From the NCBI GenBank assembly GCA_030142985.1, contig CP125320.1, forward strand, positions 315,639 through 379,638: a stretch of 64,000 nt of DNA, given 5' to 3'. The stretch is from Candidatus Ruthturnera sp. Tsphm01. GTDB taxonomy: Bacteria > Pseudomonadota > Gammaproteobacteria > PS1 > Pseudothioglobaceae. Positions 46,929-56,546 of this stretch are shown piece after piece. Under the pieces are notes generated by a model that saw only the letters and a program-made list of their open reading frames with translations, made no database searches and had not been told where the DNA came from. Numbering within the stretch: position 1 is the first letter of the stretch; every line of letters starts with the position of its first letter. A program made the position numbers and the translations under genes.

Positions 46929-47726
46929 ATGGTCAAGCAGAGTATCAATAAACACAGAGTAACAGCACGATTAGCTTGCCAGGCTTTTAAGATCAGCGAG
47001 ACATGTTATCGGTACGAGCCAAAGTTATCATCCGAGAATGAACTAATTGCTGATTGGTTATTGCGATTAACCACAACACACAAGCAATGGGGATTTGGAT
47101 TGTGCTTTATGTATTTACGTAACATAAAAGGTTTTAGGTGGAATCACAAGCGTGTGTATCGTATTTACAGGCAACTAGAACTCAATCTTAGGATTAAGCC
47201 TAGAAGAAGAATCAAACGCGATAAGCCACAAGCTTTAAGCGTACCAATGACAATCAATCAAATTTGGTCAATGGATTTTATGTCAGACTCTTTAAATACA
47301 GGTAGAAAAATTAGAACCTTTAATGTGATTGATGATTACAACAGAGAGTGTCTAAGCATTGAAATAGACCACTCATTACCAGCACAACGAGTGATTCAAT
47401 CATTAGAGCAACTTATTCAATGGCGTAGCAAACCCAAAGCCATCAGATGTGATAATGGTCCAGAATATATATCTCATATACTCAGAGAATGGGCACAAGC
47501 AATGGATATTGAGCTTATGTATATACAACCAGGCAAACCAACCCAAAATGCCTATATAGAAAGATTTAACAGAACAGCAAGAAACGAATGGTTGAATATG
47601 CATATTTTTGATTCGATTGAGCACGCTCAATCGTTAGCAACACAATGGATGTGGGTATATAATAACGAACGACCTCATAGTTCGATTGGTGGTATTCCAC
47701 CAAGAAAGCTACTTGAGGCTATTTAA
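46929..47726 (+). CDS. IS3-family transposase OrfB (DDE integrase)
   Basis: The 265-residue OrfB carries the integrase core. The DDE residues are in WSMDFMSD, IRCDNGPEYI and QNAYIERFNRT, the last with the usual Asp-35-Glu spacing. An N-terminal HTH_21-type segment RVTARLACQAFKISETCYRY precedes it. It is most likely expressed as an OrfAB fusion by -1 shifting at 46896-46902. The frame then continues through RPSLRKKMVKQS into orfB. All catalytic residues are present. Confidence 0.93.
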   Translation: MVKQSINKHRVTARLACQAFKISETCYRYEPKLSSENELIADWLLRLTTTHKQWGFGLCFMYLRNIKGFRWNHKRVYRIYRQLELNLRIKPRRRIKRDKPQALSVPMTINQIWSMDFMSDSLNTGRKIRTFNVIDDYNRECLSIEIDHSLPAQRVIQSLEQLIQWRSKPKAIRCDNGPEYISHILREWAQAMDIELMYIQPGKPTQNAYIERFNRTARNEWLNMHIFDSIEHAQSLATQWMWVYNNERPHSSIGGIPPRKLLEAI

Positions 47727-48248
47727 ACAACGGAAATTCTATTTTTAGCAGTGGTAAAAATGGGAGGATTACAAAGTCACCTCAGGCTTAAACCCAAGCC
47801 ATTAATAAAGCCGAAGACTTAATGAATGACAAAGCCAATCAGTTTTTTAATCAGTTTGGTTTTGGTCGTACTGAGGTTAGCATTCATGGATTTAACTCAA
47901 AAGAGTTGGACTACAGCATTAAAACCATTCAACCCATCTCTGAGTTACACTACCATCTCAACAAGTGTCACGCGTTTCGTATCCTGAAAGAACTGTCAAT
48001 GGTAATAAGGGTTTCAGTTTTAGTGTTCGATGCCTAAAGAATTAAAAGTATAACTGATGACGCTTAAATAGCAAAAACTAAGTGAGTTTATTCATGCGCT
48101 GTAAACTACTTGCTTGGTCATTATATAATGACCAAGGAATAAATTAGATGGGGATGAATTTTCAATATTTGAAAGTACGTTGACTTGATTCGAAGTATTA
48201 CAATTCTTATCTGTTTTAGAGCTAGTAAAAGTTGTTTTTTAAATAATA

Positions 48249-48668
48249 TTAGAATTTTAAATATTTAGAAACAAACCCTTGTGCTTTTTTGGACTTGAAT
48301 TCTGTTTCTATATCCATGGGTTTGTCTTTAGATAATAACCACCTTGGTATTGGCGGATTTTCACTACTACCACAAACTTTACCTAGATTGTTTGGGTGGA
48401 ATATTTTAACAAAGTCAGGATTGTCTAAATCATTGGTATAAACAATACCGCAATATCTTTCTTGGTGTTCACTTTTAATGACTTTCTTAATATCACTTAA
48501 TGTGTTAATAAATTCATCGGCATTGGCAACTGTTTTTGGTGCAATTTCTAAGGTGTCATATAGATACCAATCGTTTGGATTACTGTTAAGCTTCTCAAAC
48601 AGTGCATGGCAATCATCCCATTGCATGATGCCAATAAACCTGCCTTTAAGCTGCTCTATATAATCCAT
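48249..48668 (-). CDS. Conserved hypothetical protein
   Basis: A soluble 139-residue protein with no signal peptide. It matches a conserved gammaproteobacterial family of unknown function: WYLYDTLEIAP near residue 34, YCGIVYTNDLDNPDFVKIFH, then PNNLGKVCGSS and PRWLLSKDKP. The single Cys in VCGSS and another in RYCGIVY are the only notable reactive residues. The gene is 16 bases downstream of the mrp gene on the same strand, so cotranscription with an Fe-S carrier gene is likely. No function should be inferred beyond that. Confidence 0.65.
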   Translation of the reverse strand: MDYIEQLKGRFIGIMQWDDCHALFEKLNSNPNDWYLYDTLEIAPKTVANADEFINTLSDIKKVIKSEHQERYCGIVYTNDLDNPDFVKIFHPNNLGKVCGSSENPPIPRWLLSKDKPMDIETEFKSKKAQGFVSKYLKF

Positions 48669-48684
48669 ATTTGCCTATTTAGTG

Positions 48685-49767
48685 CTATTCAATGGTGATA
48701 CTTGGAAAAACACTGGTTGCACGAGATTGTTGGGTTAGTTTGGCACTGACTTTTTTGGCAATTTCTTTATAAATCTCAGTTATTCTGCCTTCTGGGTTTT
48801 TGGCAACGGTTGGCGTGCCTTCGTCAACATCTGTTCGAATGTCTATCTCTAAAGGGAGTGCGCCTAAAAACTCAACACTTGTATCAGCGGCCATGGTCTC
48901 GCCACCACCTGTACCGAAAATAGCCTCTTCGTGTCCGCACTTAGAACAAATATGCAAAGACATATTTTCAACAATGCCTAAAATAGGAATGTTAACTTTT
49001 TCAAACATTTTTAAACCTTTTTTAGCATCAATTAGTGCAATGTCTTGTGGGGTTGTCACAATCACAGAGCCACTGACTGGAATTTTTTGTGATAGTGTGA
49101 GTTGTGTATCGCCTGTGCCTGGTGGTAAGTCAATGATCATATAATCAATACCACGCCATAAGGTGTCTCTTAGCATTTGTTCTAAAGCTTGGGTCACCAT
49201 AGGACCACGCCAAATCATAGGGTTGTCTTCTTCAACTAAATAACCGATTGACATGCTTTGCATGCCATGACCTAAAATAGGTAATAATTTGCCTTCAGCA
49301 GTGGATTCTGGCTTTGCTTTGCTAACACCTAGCATTCTAGGTTGAGAAGGCCCATAAATATCAGCATCTAAGATAGCAACTTTAGCGCCTTCTGCTTGTA
49401 ATGCTAATGCTAAATTAACAGCAGTGGTTGATTTGCCAACACCGCCTTTACCTGAGGCAATAGCAATGATGTTTTTAACTTCCGGTAAAGCGTCAACGCC
49501 TTTTTGGGTTGTGTACTTAACAATTTTGGTTTTAATATCAACGCTAACATTGTTGATGTCATTTGTTGCTAACGCATCAGTGATGGTATTAGATAAGGTG
49601 GTATGATAACTGTTAGCAGGATAATTAAGTTCAATGTTAATTTGAACTTTATCACCCTTAATGTTAATATCATTAATGATATTTGAAGAGACAATATCTT
49701 GTTTGGTATAAACATCAACAACCTTGGATAGAATATCTTTAATTTGCTTGTTTGTTAAATCCGCCAT
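48685..49767 (-). CDS. mrp: Mrp/ApbC-type Fe-S cluster carrier ATPase
   Basis: A P-loop NTPase that binds and transfers Fe-S clusters. From ATG 49767 the protein has 360 residues, with an N-terminal DUF59-like domain (about 1-85). The deviant Walker A ASGKGGVGKSTTAVNLALAL comes around residue 105, ILDADIYGPSQPRMLG follows, and the cluster-binding cysteines are in ICSKCGHEE. A TTG start five codons upstream is possible but less likely. It is transcribed divergently from metG, which is a conserved arrangement in gammaproteobacteria. It complements the Isc system. Confidence 0.93.
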   Translation of the reverse strand: MADLTNKQIKDILSKVVDVYTKQDIVSSNIINDINIKGDKVQINIELNYPANSYHTTLSNTITDALATNDINNVSVDIKTKIVKYTTQKGVDALPEVKNIIAIASGKGGVGKSTTAVNLALALQAEGAKVAILDADIYGPSQPRMLGVSKAKPESTAEGKLLPILGHGMQSMSIGYLVEEDNPMIWRGPMVTQALEQMLRDTLWRGIDYMIIDLPPGTGDTQLTLSQKIPVSGSVIVTTPQDIALIDAKKGLKMFEKVNIPILGIVENMSLHICSKCGHEEAIFGTGGGETMAADTSVEFLGALPLEIDIRTDVDEGTPTVAKNPEGRITEIYKEIAKKVSAKLTQQSRATSVFPSITIE

Positions 49768-49852
49768 CTTTGTTGTATCCAATTAAGTAAAATAGCGATA
49801 TTTTATCGTATAACGATATAAGTCACCCTTAATATTAATAAGCCTATTATAT

Positions 49853-51856
49853 ATGACATCACGAAAAATTCTCGTTACCTCAGCACTGCCTTATGCCAAT
49901 GGTGAAATTCACCTAGGACATTTATTAGAATACATTCAAACTGATATTTGGGTGCGTTTTCAAAAAATGATGGGCAATGAGTGTCATTATGTTTGTGCAG
50001 ATGATGCACATGGCACGCCTATTATGCTTAAGGCTAATGAACTTGGTATTACGCCTGAAACGTTAATTGAAGGTGTGAGTGAGCGTCATCAGGCAGATTT
50101 TAAAGAATTTTCAATTGGTTTTAGTCAATATCACTCAACCCATAGTCATGAAAATAAAGATATTTCTGTTAATATTTATATGAAGTTAAATGACGCTGGT
50201 TTTATTAAAAAACGTACTATATCTCAGGCATTTGACCCTGAGAAACGAATGTTTTTACCCGATCGTTTCATTAAAGGCGATTGCCCTAAATGCAGTGCTA
50301 ATAACCAATATGGAGATAATTGTGAAGTTTGTGGCGCAACTTATTCGCCAACAGAACTGAAAAATGCCAAATCTGCTATTTCAGATGCAACGCCAATTAC
50401 CAAAGATTCAGAGCACTATTTCTTTGACTTGCCTCAATTTGAAGCACAGCTGAAAGCGTGGACCAAAGCAGGGCATTTACAAGATGAAGTTAGCAATAAA
50501 TTATCTGAATGGTTTGAGCAAGGCCTTCAAGAATGGGATATTTCTCGTGATGCGCCGTATTTTGGTTTTCAAATTCCTGGTGTGGAAGGTAAGTATTTCT
50601 ATGTTTGGCTAGATGCGCCGATTGGCTATATGGCGAGTTTTAAAAAACTTTGTGATGAGCAAGGACTGGATTTTGATGAATACTTTAACAAAGACTCAAA
50701 TACCGAACTTTATCATTTTATCGGTAAAGACATTGTTTATTTTCACGCGCTTTTTTGGCCAGCCATGTTGATGGGTGCGAATTATCGCACGCCAAGTGCA
50801 ATCTTCACACATGGGTTTTTAACCGTGAATGGTCAAAAAATGAGTAAATCTCGTGGTACGTTTATTCAGGCTAGAACTTATCTTAATCATCTCAATCCTG
50901 AATGTTTGCGTTATTATTACGCCTATAAACTGTCTGCTAAAATTGATGATATAGACCTTAATTTGACAGACTTTAAGCAACGTGTAAACTCAGACTTAGT
51001 GGGTAAAGTGGTTAATATTGCTTCGCGTAGTGCAGGGTTTATTGTTAAGGAGTTTAACAAAACTCTATCTGCTTACGCTATTGAGCCTGAACTTTATCAT
51101 GAGTTTGTTGCTTGTGGTGATATCATTAAAAAACACTATGAGGCGCGAAATTATAATCAAGCCATGCGCGAGATTATGAAACTAGCCGACAAGGCCAATC
51201 AATATATCGATAAGCATAAGCCATGGCAATTGGTAAAAGAAGATGCCAAGCAAGCACAAGTGCATGACGTGACTTCACTTGCTATTAATTTATTTAGGGT
51301 ATTGATGACTTATCTTAAACCAGTATTGCCTGTTATGGCAAAACAAGTTGAGGTTTTTTTAAATGTAGATAGACTTAACTGGCAGGATTTAAAACATCCT
51401 TTAACCAAGCATCAAATTAACACATTCAAACCGCTAATGTCACGCATTGAAGATGAGAAAATTGAAAAAATTATTAAAGCTTCAAAACAAAATATGCAAG
51501 TAGTTGTACAGGACAAATCCAAGGATGATAATATGATTCAAATTGATGATTTTACTAAAATTGATTTACGTGTTGCTAAAATTATCAAAGCTCAAAATGT
51601 AGAAGGTGCTGATAAATTATTACAATTAACACTAGATATTGGCGAACAAGAAACGCGAAATGTATTTTCAGGCATTAAAGCGCATTATACAAATAAGGAG
51701 TTGGAAGGTCGACTCACTATTATGGTTGCGAATCTAGCGCCTAGAAAAATGCGTTTTGGCATTTCACAAGGCATGGTGCTTGCAGCAAGTGATAGTGATT
51801 CGTTGCATATTTTGTCAGTTGATTCTAATGCCAAGCCAGGCATGAAAATTATTTAG
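49853..51856 (+). CDS. metG: Methionyl-tRNA synthetase
   Basis: The 667-residue class I synthetase has HIGH as [12 protein letters not shown] near residue 15. A zinc-binding domain follows ([19 protein letters not shown]), then KMSKS in [12 protein letters not shown]. The C-terminal tRNA-binding OB domain starts around residue 560 ([20 protein letters not shown]). This is the E. coli-type long form with the Trbp111-like appendix. A tRNA-Ser gene follows within 45 bases. Complete. Confidence 0.97.
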   Translation: MTSRKILVTSALPYANGEIHLGHLLEYIQTDIWVRFQKMMGNECHYVCADDAHGTPIMLKANELGITPETLIEGVSERHQADFKEFSIGFSQYHSTHSHENKDISVNIYMKLNDAGFIKKRTISQAFDPEKRMFLPDRFIKGDCPKCSANNQYGDNCEVCGATYSPTELKNAKSAISDATPITKDSEHYFFDLPQFEAQLKAWTKAGHLQDEVSNKLSEWFEQGLQEWDISRDAPYFGFQIPGVEGKYFYVWLDAPIGYMASFKKLCDEQGLDFDEYFNKDSNTELYHFIGKDIVYFHALFWPAMLMGANYRTPSAIFTHGFLTVNGQKMSKSRGTFIQARTYLNHLNPECLRYYYAYKLSAKIDDIDLNLTDFKQRVNSDLVGKVVNIASRSAGFIVKEFNKTLSAYAIEPELYHEFVACGDIIKKHYEARNYNQAMREIMKLADKANQYIDKHKPWQLVKEDAKQAQVHDVTSLAINLFRVLMTYLKPVLPVMAKQVEVFLNVDRLNWQDLKHPLTKHQINTFKPLMSRIEDEKIEKIIKASKQNMQVVVQDKSKDDNMIQIDDFTKIDLRVAKIIKAQNVEGADKLLQLTLDIGEQETRNVFSGIKAHYTNKELEGRLTIMVANLAPRKMRFGISQGMVLAASDSDSLHILSVDSNAKPGMKII

Positions 51857-51897
51857 CCTTTATTAAATACTAGTTATTATTGATTTTAAAAAAAATC

Positions 51898-51985
51898 GGA
51901 AGGATGTCAGAGCGGCCGAATGAGCACGCTTGGAAAGTGTGTGTACCTTTGGGTACCGTGGGTTCGAATCCCACTCCTTCCACCA
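51898..51985 (+). tRNA. tRNA-Ser (anticodon GGA)
   Basis: An 88-nt tRNA with a long variable arm. Acceptor stem GGAAGGA pairs with TCCTTCC, the anticodon loop is TTGGAAA in the CGCTT...GTGTG stem, giving anticodon GGA. The T arm contains GGTTCGAATCC, and the CCA end is encoded. It lies between metG and prlC, all on the plus strand. Confidence 0.96.
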
Positions 51986-51997
51986 TATTAATACTTT

Positions 51998-53908
51998 ATG
52001 AAGCCAAATTTTCAACCTAAAAATATTGTCAAGACCATTAAAAAATTAACCCAAGACGGGCTTAAGGTAGTAAAAAAAGCAAGCCTTGGCAACAGTTGGG
52101 ATAGTGTGGTTGCAGCCACTGATCAAGTGGAGTTTGAGTTAGGTAAGTTCATTAGTGTTAATTCACACTTAAATGCAGTTATGTTTAGTGATGAATTTAA
52201 TCAACAATATGAAAAAACACTGCCAATTATTACTAATTTTTATTCCGATATATCTACCAATAAAGCTTTATATCAAGCTTACAAAACACTTAAAAAGACC
52301 AACCTTAACAAGCAACAACAACACATCGTTAAAGATGCTATAGAGGGTTTTGAGCTTTCAGGTGTGGACTTGGAAGACGAGTTTGCACATAGATTTAGAG
52401 CCATTAAGGAAAAACTAAGTTTGCTTAGCAACGAGTTTTCTAAAAACGTCTTAAAGTCTACCAATGAGTGGAAAAAAATTGTAGATAAAGATGAGTTAAA
52501 AGGCTATAGCGACAATGAACTGGAAAAAATTAAAACTGACAAGGGTTATGAGTTAAGTTTGCAAATGCCTGTTTATATGGACGTTATGACTTATTTAGAC
52601 AACCGAGATTTAAGAGAAGAAGCGTACAGGGCTTATGCATCAAGAGCTTCAGAATTAGGCATTACCTCAACTGATTATGACAACAAGCCCATTATGGATG
52701 AGATTTTATCATTACGTGCTGAGATGGCTAATATTTTAGGTTTTGAACATTATGCACAGTTGTCTATTGCGTCTAAAATGGTTAATAAGGCTGATGAAGT
52801 CATACAGTTTTTATCTAATCTGGTTGAGCGTTCAAAACCTCAAGCACAATTAGAATTGACAGAATTGAAAGATTTTTCAGGCATTGATTTACAACCATGG
52901 GATTTAGGGTTTTATAGTGAAAAACTTAAAGAAAAAAAATTTGGGTTTAAAAAATCTGATTTAACCCCATACTTTCCAGAAGAGCGTGTGTTAAGCGGAT
53001 TGTTTTCAACCATTGAAAATTTATATCAGATTAAAATTGAGCAAATACAACAAGATAGTTATCATATTGACGTTAAAGTTTTAGATGTTAGTGATAAAAA
53101 CGGACTCATTGGTAGAATTTATCTTGATTTGTATGCAAGAGAAAATAAGCGTCCTGGCGCATGGATGGCAGATTATCAGCCTTTGATTGAGTCTCATAAA
53201 CCGGTTGCTTTTGTGGTTTGTAATCTTAACTCCCCCACTAATGATAAACCAGCCTTATTTGAATTTGATGAGATTGTTATTCTATTTCATGAATTTGGAC
53301 ATGCACTACACCACTTATTGACCAAAGTTGAATATCCTTGTGCTGCAGGCATATCTGGCGTGCCATGGGATGGTGTGGAGCTGCCTAGTCAATATATGGA
53401 ATTTTATGCGTTTGAAAAACAAGTCATTGCTTTGATTTCAAAGCACTATAAAACTGGGCAGTCCTTGCCTGATGATTTATTTGATAAACTCATTGCTTCT
53501 AAAAATTTCCATTCAGCGCAGGCTATGTTACGACAGTGCGAGTTTTCATTGTGGGATCTTAAAACACACATGTCAAATTCAGACACCTATGAAGTATTAA
53601 AACAAGTTCGATTAGAGACGGCACTGATGGATAGCATTGACGAAAGTCGATTTTTAAACACCTTTGGGCATATTTTTTCAGGGGGTTACGCAGCGGGGTA
53701 TTTTAGTTATAAATGGGCAGAGGTTTTAGCGGCTGATGCTTATTATTATGTACAAGAGGAGGGTGGTATTGACTCTAACGCCTCTAAAGATTTCTTGTAT
53801 AATGTTTTGCAGGTAGGCGGTAGTTTGAATTTTATGCAACAGTATATAAAGTTTAGAGGTAAAAAGCCTTCGGTTAATGCTTTATTGAAAGCAAATGGTA
53901 TTTTTTAG
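51998..53908 (+). CDS. prlC: Oligopeptidase A (M3 family)
   Basis: A cytoplasmic zinc endopeptidase that degrades short peptides, including cleaved signal peptides. The zinc site is HEFGH in ILFHEFGHALHHLLT. The M3 signature GVPWDGVELPSQYMEFYAFE and the C-terminal IFSGGYAAGYFSYKWAEVLA agree with PrlC/OpdA. The length of 636 residues is slightly shorter than E. coli (680). The tRNA-Ser lies 12 bases upstream, so a separate promoter or read-through from metG is needed. Intact. Confidence 0.93.
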   Translation: MKPNFQPKNIVKTIKKLTQDGLKVVKKASLGNSWDSVVAATDQVEFELGKFISVNSHLNAVMFSDEFNQQYEKTLPIITNFYSDISTNKALYQAYKTLKKTNLNKQQQHIVKDAIEGFELSGVDLEDEFAHRFRAIKEKLSLLSNEFSKNVLKSTNEWKKIVDKDELKGYSDNELEKIKTDKGYELSLQMPVYMDVMTYLDNRDLREEAYRAYASRASELGITSTDYDNKPIMDEILSLRAEMANILGFEHYAQLSIASKMVNKADEVIQFLSNLVERSKPQAQLELTELKDFSGIDLQPWDLGFYSEKLKEKKFGFKKSDLTPYFPEERVLSGLFSTIENLYQIKIEQIQQDSYHIDVKVLDVSDKNGLIGRIYLDLYARENKRPGAWMADYQPLIESHKPVAFVVCNLNSPTNDKPALFEFDEIVILFHEFGHALHHLLTKVEYPCAAGISGVPWDGVELPSQYMEFYAFEKQVIALISKHYKTGQSLPDDLFDKLIASKNFHSAQAMLRQCEFSLWDLKTHMSNSDTYEVLKQVRLETALMDSIDESRFLNTFGHIFSGGYAAGYFSYKWAEVLAADAYYYVQEEGGIDSNASKDFLYNVLQVGGSLNFMQQYIKFRGKKPSVNALLKANGIF

Positions 53909-53932
53909 CACATACTTAATTAAGGAAAAAAC

Positions 53933-54145
53933 ATGATTAAATTTATTCTCAGTATTATTATTATTTTGGCATTAATTGGTGGTGCTGTACAGTTTGTTGC
54001 AACTAATGAAAGTTGGTCTTTGGTTATGAACAAGGAAGCTGCGCTGAGTAGTGTTCAAAATGGTGTAATTACAATTTATGAGTTTATTGAGGTGTTAATT
54101 TCTGATGCTAATAAAATCAAAGGTGTTGACTTAACAACAAAATAA
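53933..54145 (+). CDS. Small single-span membrane protein of unknown function
   Basis: A 70-residue protein with one N-terminal hydrophobic segment (FILSIIIILALIGGAVQFVA) and a short, Asn/Glu-rich outside part ending KIKGVDLTTK. A good ribosome site (AAGGA) lies upstream, and the gene follows prlC by 24 bases. A hairpin-like sequence with a T-run follows around 54165-54200. I do not recognise the family. Confidence 0.6.
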   Translation: MIKFILSIIIILALIGGAVQFVATNESWSLVMNKEAALSSVQNGVITIYEFIEVLISDANKIKGVDLTTK

Positions 54146-54207
54146 TTAACATTCTCAAGTAATTTTTAAACCTTTACTTTAGGTGGGTTTTTTTTTGATG
54201 AGTGGCA

Positions 54208-55446
54208 TTAAACTTTACTGAGTACAATTGAGCCATTAGTACCGCCAAATCCAAATGAGTTAGAAATGGCATGATTGATTGTCATTTTTCGTGCTTCATT
54301 GGCGCAATAATCTAAATCACAATTTGGGTCTTGATTGATAATGTTAATGGTTGGTGGTGCAATTTGGTGTTGAATAGCAAGCGCAGTAAAGATGGCTTCA
54401 ATGCCGCCAGCAGCACCTAATAAGTGTCCAGTCATAGATTTAGTTGAACTCATTACAATATTATAGGCGTGCTTGCCAAGGGCTAATTTAGTGGCATCTG
54501 TTTCCGCTTGGTCACCTGCTGGTGTGGAAGTGCCATGTGCGTTAATATAATCAATTTGATCGGTGTTAATGCCTGAGTTTCTTAGTGCATTTTGCATGCA
54601 TCTAGCTGCACCTTCACCACCTTTTGAGGGTAGCGTCATGTGGTAAGCATCACCACTCATGCCATAACCTGAAACCTGCGCATAAATTTTTGCGCCGCGT
54701 GCTTTGGCATGTTCAAATTCTTCTAATACCACAACACCTGCGCCGTCTCCAAGTACAAAACCATCTCTGTCTTTATCCCAAGGGCGAGAGGCGCTTATCG
54801 GATCATCATTGCGAGTGGATAATGCGCGTGCTGCGGCAAAACCGCCTAGCCCACAATTAGTGGTTGACATTTCAGCACCACCGGCCACCATCACATCGGC
54901 ATCACCATATTCAATCAAACGAGAGGCATCACCAATATTATGAGTGCCTGTAGTGCAAGCGGTAACAATGGAAAAATTAGGACCTTTTAAGCCATATTTA
55001 ATAGAAAGATTGCCTGAAATCATATTAATGATCGAGGAGGGGACAAAAAAAGGTGAAATACGCTTTGCACCTTTTTCTCTAAATAAATCTGCAGTTTTTT
55101 CAATTGTACCAAGACCACCAATGCCAGCACCAATGGCAACACCGATGCGATGGGAATTTTGTTCGGTGACTTCAATACCACTGTCTTCAATAGCTTGAAT
55201 ACCAGCGGCCATGCCGTAATGGATAAAAGTGTCCATTTTTTTAGCATCTTTAGGTTTTAAGTAATCGGTAATTTCAAAGCTTTTGACCGAGCCACCAAAT
55301 GTGACCGACTGACCTTTGGTGTCAATATTAGAGAGCGAAGCAATACCAGAATGACCTTTAAGAATATTATTCCAAGATTCACCTACGCTTAGACCTACTG
55401 GACAAACCATACCCATGCCTGTAATAACAATCCTTCTTTTACTCAT
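54208..55446 (-). CDS. fabF: Beta-ketoacyl-ACP synthase II
   Basis: FabF elongates fatty acids by condensing acyl chains with malonyl-ACP. The 412 residues carry the catalytic Cys in VTACTTGTHNIGDA and the two catalytic histidines in INAHGTSTPAGDQAE and STKSMTGHLLGAAGG. NSFGFGGTNGSIV closes the active site. It is downstream of acpP with a hairpin between them (55470-55500). In many bacteria acpP-fabF are paired this way. Certain. Confidence 0.97.
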   Translation of the reverse strand: MSKRRIVITGMGMVCPVGLSVGESWNNILKGHSGIASLSNIDTKGQSVTFGGSVKSFEITDYLKPKDAKKMDTFIHYGMAAGIQAIEDSGIEVTEQNSHRIGVAIGAGIGGLGTIEKTADLFREKGAKRISPFFVPSSIINMISGNLSIKYGLKGPNFSIVTACTTGTHNIGDASRLIEYGDADVMVAGGAEMSTTNCGLGGFAAARALSTRNDDPISASRPWDKDRDGFVLGDGAGVVVLEEFEHAKARGAKIYAQVSGYGMSGDAYHMTLPSKGGEGAARCMQNALRNSGINTDQIDYINAHGTSTPAGDQAETDATKLALGKHAYNIVMSSTKSMTGHLLGAAGGIEAIFTALAIQHQIAPPTINIINQDPNCDLDYCANEARKMTINHAISNSFGFGGTNGSIVLSKV

Positions 55447-55469
55447 AATGTTTTAAAATTTAATATAAA

Positions 55470-55500
55470 AAGGCGCTTAATTCAAAGAAAGAAGCGCCTT
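55470..55500 (-). terminator. Hairpin terminator between acpP and fabF
   Basis: AAGGCGCTT and AAGCGCCTT form a 9-bp stem, followed in the minus direction by TTTTATATT. It follows acpP and probably reduces transcription into fabF, keeping ACP more abundant. Confidence 0.8.
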
Positions 55501-55525
55501 GTTGCGTTAAGTTGATAAACAGAAA

Positions 55526-55753
55526 TTACAAATTATTGTTAACGTAGTCAATTGCTTGTTGAACTGTAGTAATATTTTCGGCTTGATCGTCAGGGATTTC
55601 AAAGTCAAACTCTTCTTCGAGAGACATGACTAATTCAACAGTATCTAAAGAATCTGCACCTAAATCATCAATAAAAGAAGCATTGTCATCAATATCACCA
55701 TTTACATCTAATTGTTCAGCTACAACTTTTTTTACTCTTTGTTCAATGCTCAT
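55526..55753 (-). CDS. acpP: Acyl carrier protein
   Basis: The 75-residue ACP has the phosphopantetheine serine in [18 protein letters not shown] (Ser of DSLD) and strongly acidic helices. It carries growing acyl chains for FabF and related enzymes. A short ribosome site (AAGGAAAT) lies upstream. It is followed by a terminator and then fabF. Intact. Confidence 0.97.
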   Translation of the reverse strand: MSIEQRVKKVVAEQLDVNGDIDDNASFIDDLGADSLDTVELVMSLEEEFDFEIPDDQAENITTVQQAIDYVNNNL

Positions 55754-55853
55754 TTGTTATTTCCTTAACTGTTTAAAAAACGTTATTTTATCGTCAAAAA
55801 GAGATTATATAAGACTAAATTTAAATTTTTTTATTAAAAGGTCTCAAATAATG

Positions 55854-56546
55854 CTAGATTTGATATCGGGTTGGGTCTGTTACTTTTGCTTCTTTAAAGC
55901 CTAATTTTCTATATTCACATGCATCACAAATACCGCAAGCTTTTCCATTTTTATCTGCCTGATAACATGTTGTTGTTAGTGAATAATCAATACCAAGAGA
56001 AAGACCTTTTTTGATAATTTGTGCTTTATTCAAATGAATTAGTGGTGTATGAATGGTTAGTTTTTTTCCTTCAATACCTTGTTTAGTGGCAAGATTGGCC
56101 ATCACTTCAAACGCTTTGATGTAAGACTCTCTACAATCAGGATAACCTGAATAATCCAGTGCATTAACACCAATAAATACATGTTGGCAGTCCAATACCT
56201 CTGACCATGCCAGTGCATAGGATAAAAAAATAGTATTGCGAGCAGGTACGTAAGTAATCGGAATATCATCGCTTTGAGAAAATTTTGGTATGTCGATATT
56301 ATCATCTGTTAAGGCAGAGCCGCCAATATCAGATAAGGATATTTTCATAACTCTGTGTTCAGTAGTGCCAAAAATTTTAGCAATATTTTCAGCAGATTTT
56401 AACTCTGATTTTTGCTTTTGCCCATAATCAAAACTCAGACTATAACATTCAAAGTCTTTTGTTTTTGCAATAACTAAAGTTGTAGTAGAATCTAGTCCGC
56501 CAGATAAAAGAATAACGGCCTTGGCTTTATGTTTAGCATTAGACAT
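55854..56546 (-). CDS. queC: 7-cyano-7-deazaguanine synthase
   Basis: QueC turns 7-carboxy-7-deazaguanine into preQ0 using ATP and ammonia. The N-terminal PP-loop is LSGGLDSTTTLVIA (about residues 14-27), followed by YVPARNTIFLSYALAWSE. The C-terminal zinc cysteines are CYQADKNGKACGICDACEYR. The length of 230 residues is normal. It works after QueE, encoded at 751-1392. The start overlaps the parE stop by eight bases, so parE-queC is one transcript; this pairing has no known functional reason. Confidence 0.96.
   Translation of the reverse strand: MSNAKHKAKAVILLSGGLDSTTTLVIAKTKDFECYSLSFDYGQKQKSELKSAENIAKIFGTTEHRVMKISLSDIGGSALTDDNIDIPKFSQSDDIPITYVPARNTIFLSYALAWSEVLDCQHVFIGVNALDYSGYPDCRESYIKAFEVMANLATKQGIEGKKLTIHTPLIHLNKAQIIKKGLSLGIDYSLTTTCYQADKNGKACGICDACEYRKLGFKEAKVTDPTRYQI

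Larger units (their letters stand above)
46571..47773 (+). mobile_element. Complete IS3-family insertion sequence (IS407-type)
   Basis: The 1203-bp element has terminal inverted repeats TGTAATCCTCCCA (46571-46583) and the complement at 47761-47773. A 4-bp direct repeat AAGT flanks it (46567-46570 and 47774-47777), the target duplication. Inside are orfA and orfB with an A6G slippery sequence at 46896-46902, as in IS3 elements that use -1 frameshifting. The 4-bp duplication fits the IS407 group. Both reading frames are open, so it may still be mobile or be a recent insertion. It disrupts the adhesin-like pseudogene. Confidence 0.92.
46265..48045 (+). pseudogene. Inverse-autotransporter-like outer-membrane adhesin, frameshifted and split by an IS
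   Basis: The gene starts MPQNLATSTFKNTPSRIFSK at 46265, then a frameshift near 46325. The signal-like LKPSTFALALFSLSFSIGTQ continues to TDTFNKATYLDLSTEY, where the IS3-family element interrupts it at 46571-47773. After the IS, in a shifted frame, AINKAEDLMNDKANQFFNQF, then GFGRTEVSIHGF and LDYSIKTIQPIS resemble the N-terminal beta-domain of intimin/invasin-type inverse autotransporters. That domain is a beta-barrel anchoring an exported adhesin. The end, in yet another frame, is VSYPERTVNGNKGFSFSVRC followed by LKN, resembling the end of FISUMP-type domains. Extensively broken; the family call is tentative. Confidence 0.55.

Noticed and set aside
54165..54200. Possible terminator after the small membrane gene at 53933
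   Set aside because: The stem AAACCTTTA/TAGGTGGGTTT is imperfect with several G-T pairs; a T-run is present but the hairpin is weak.
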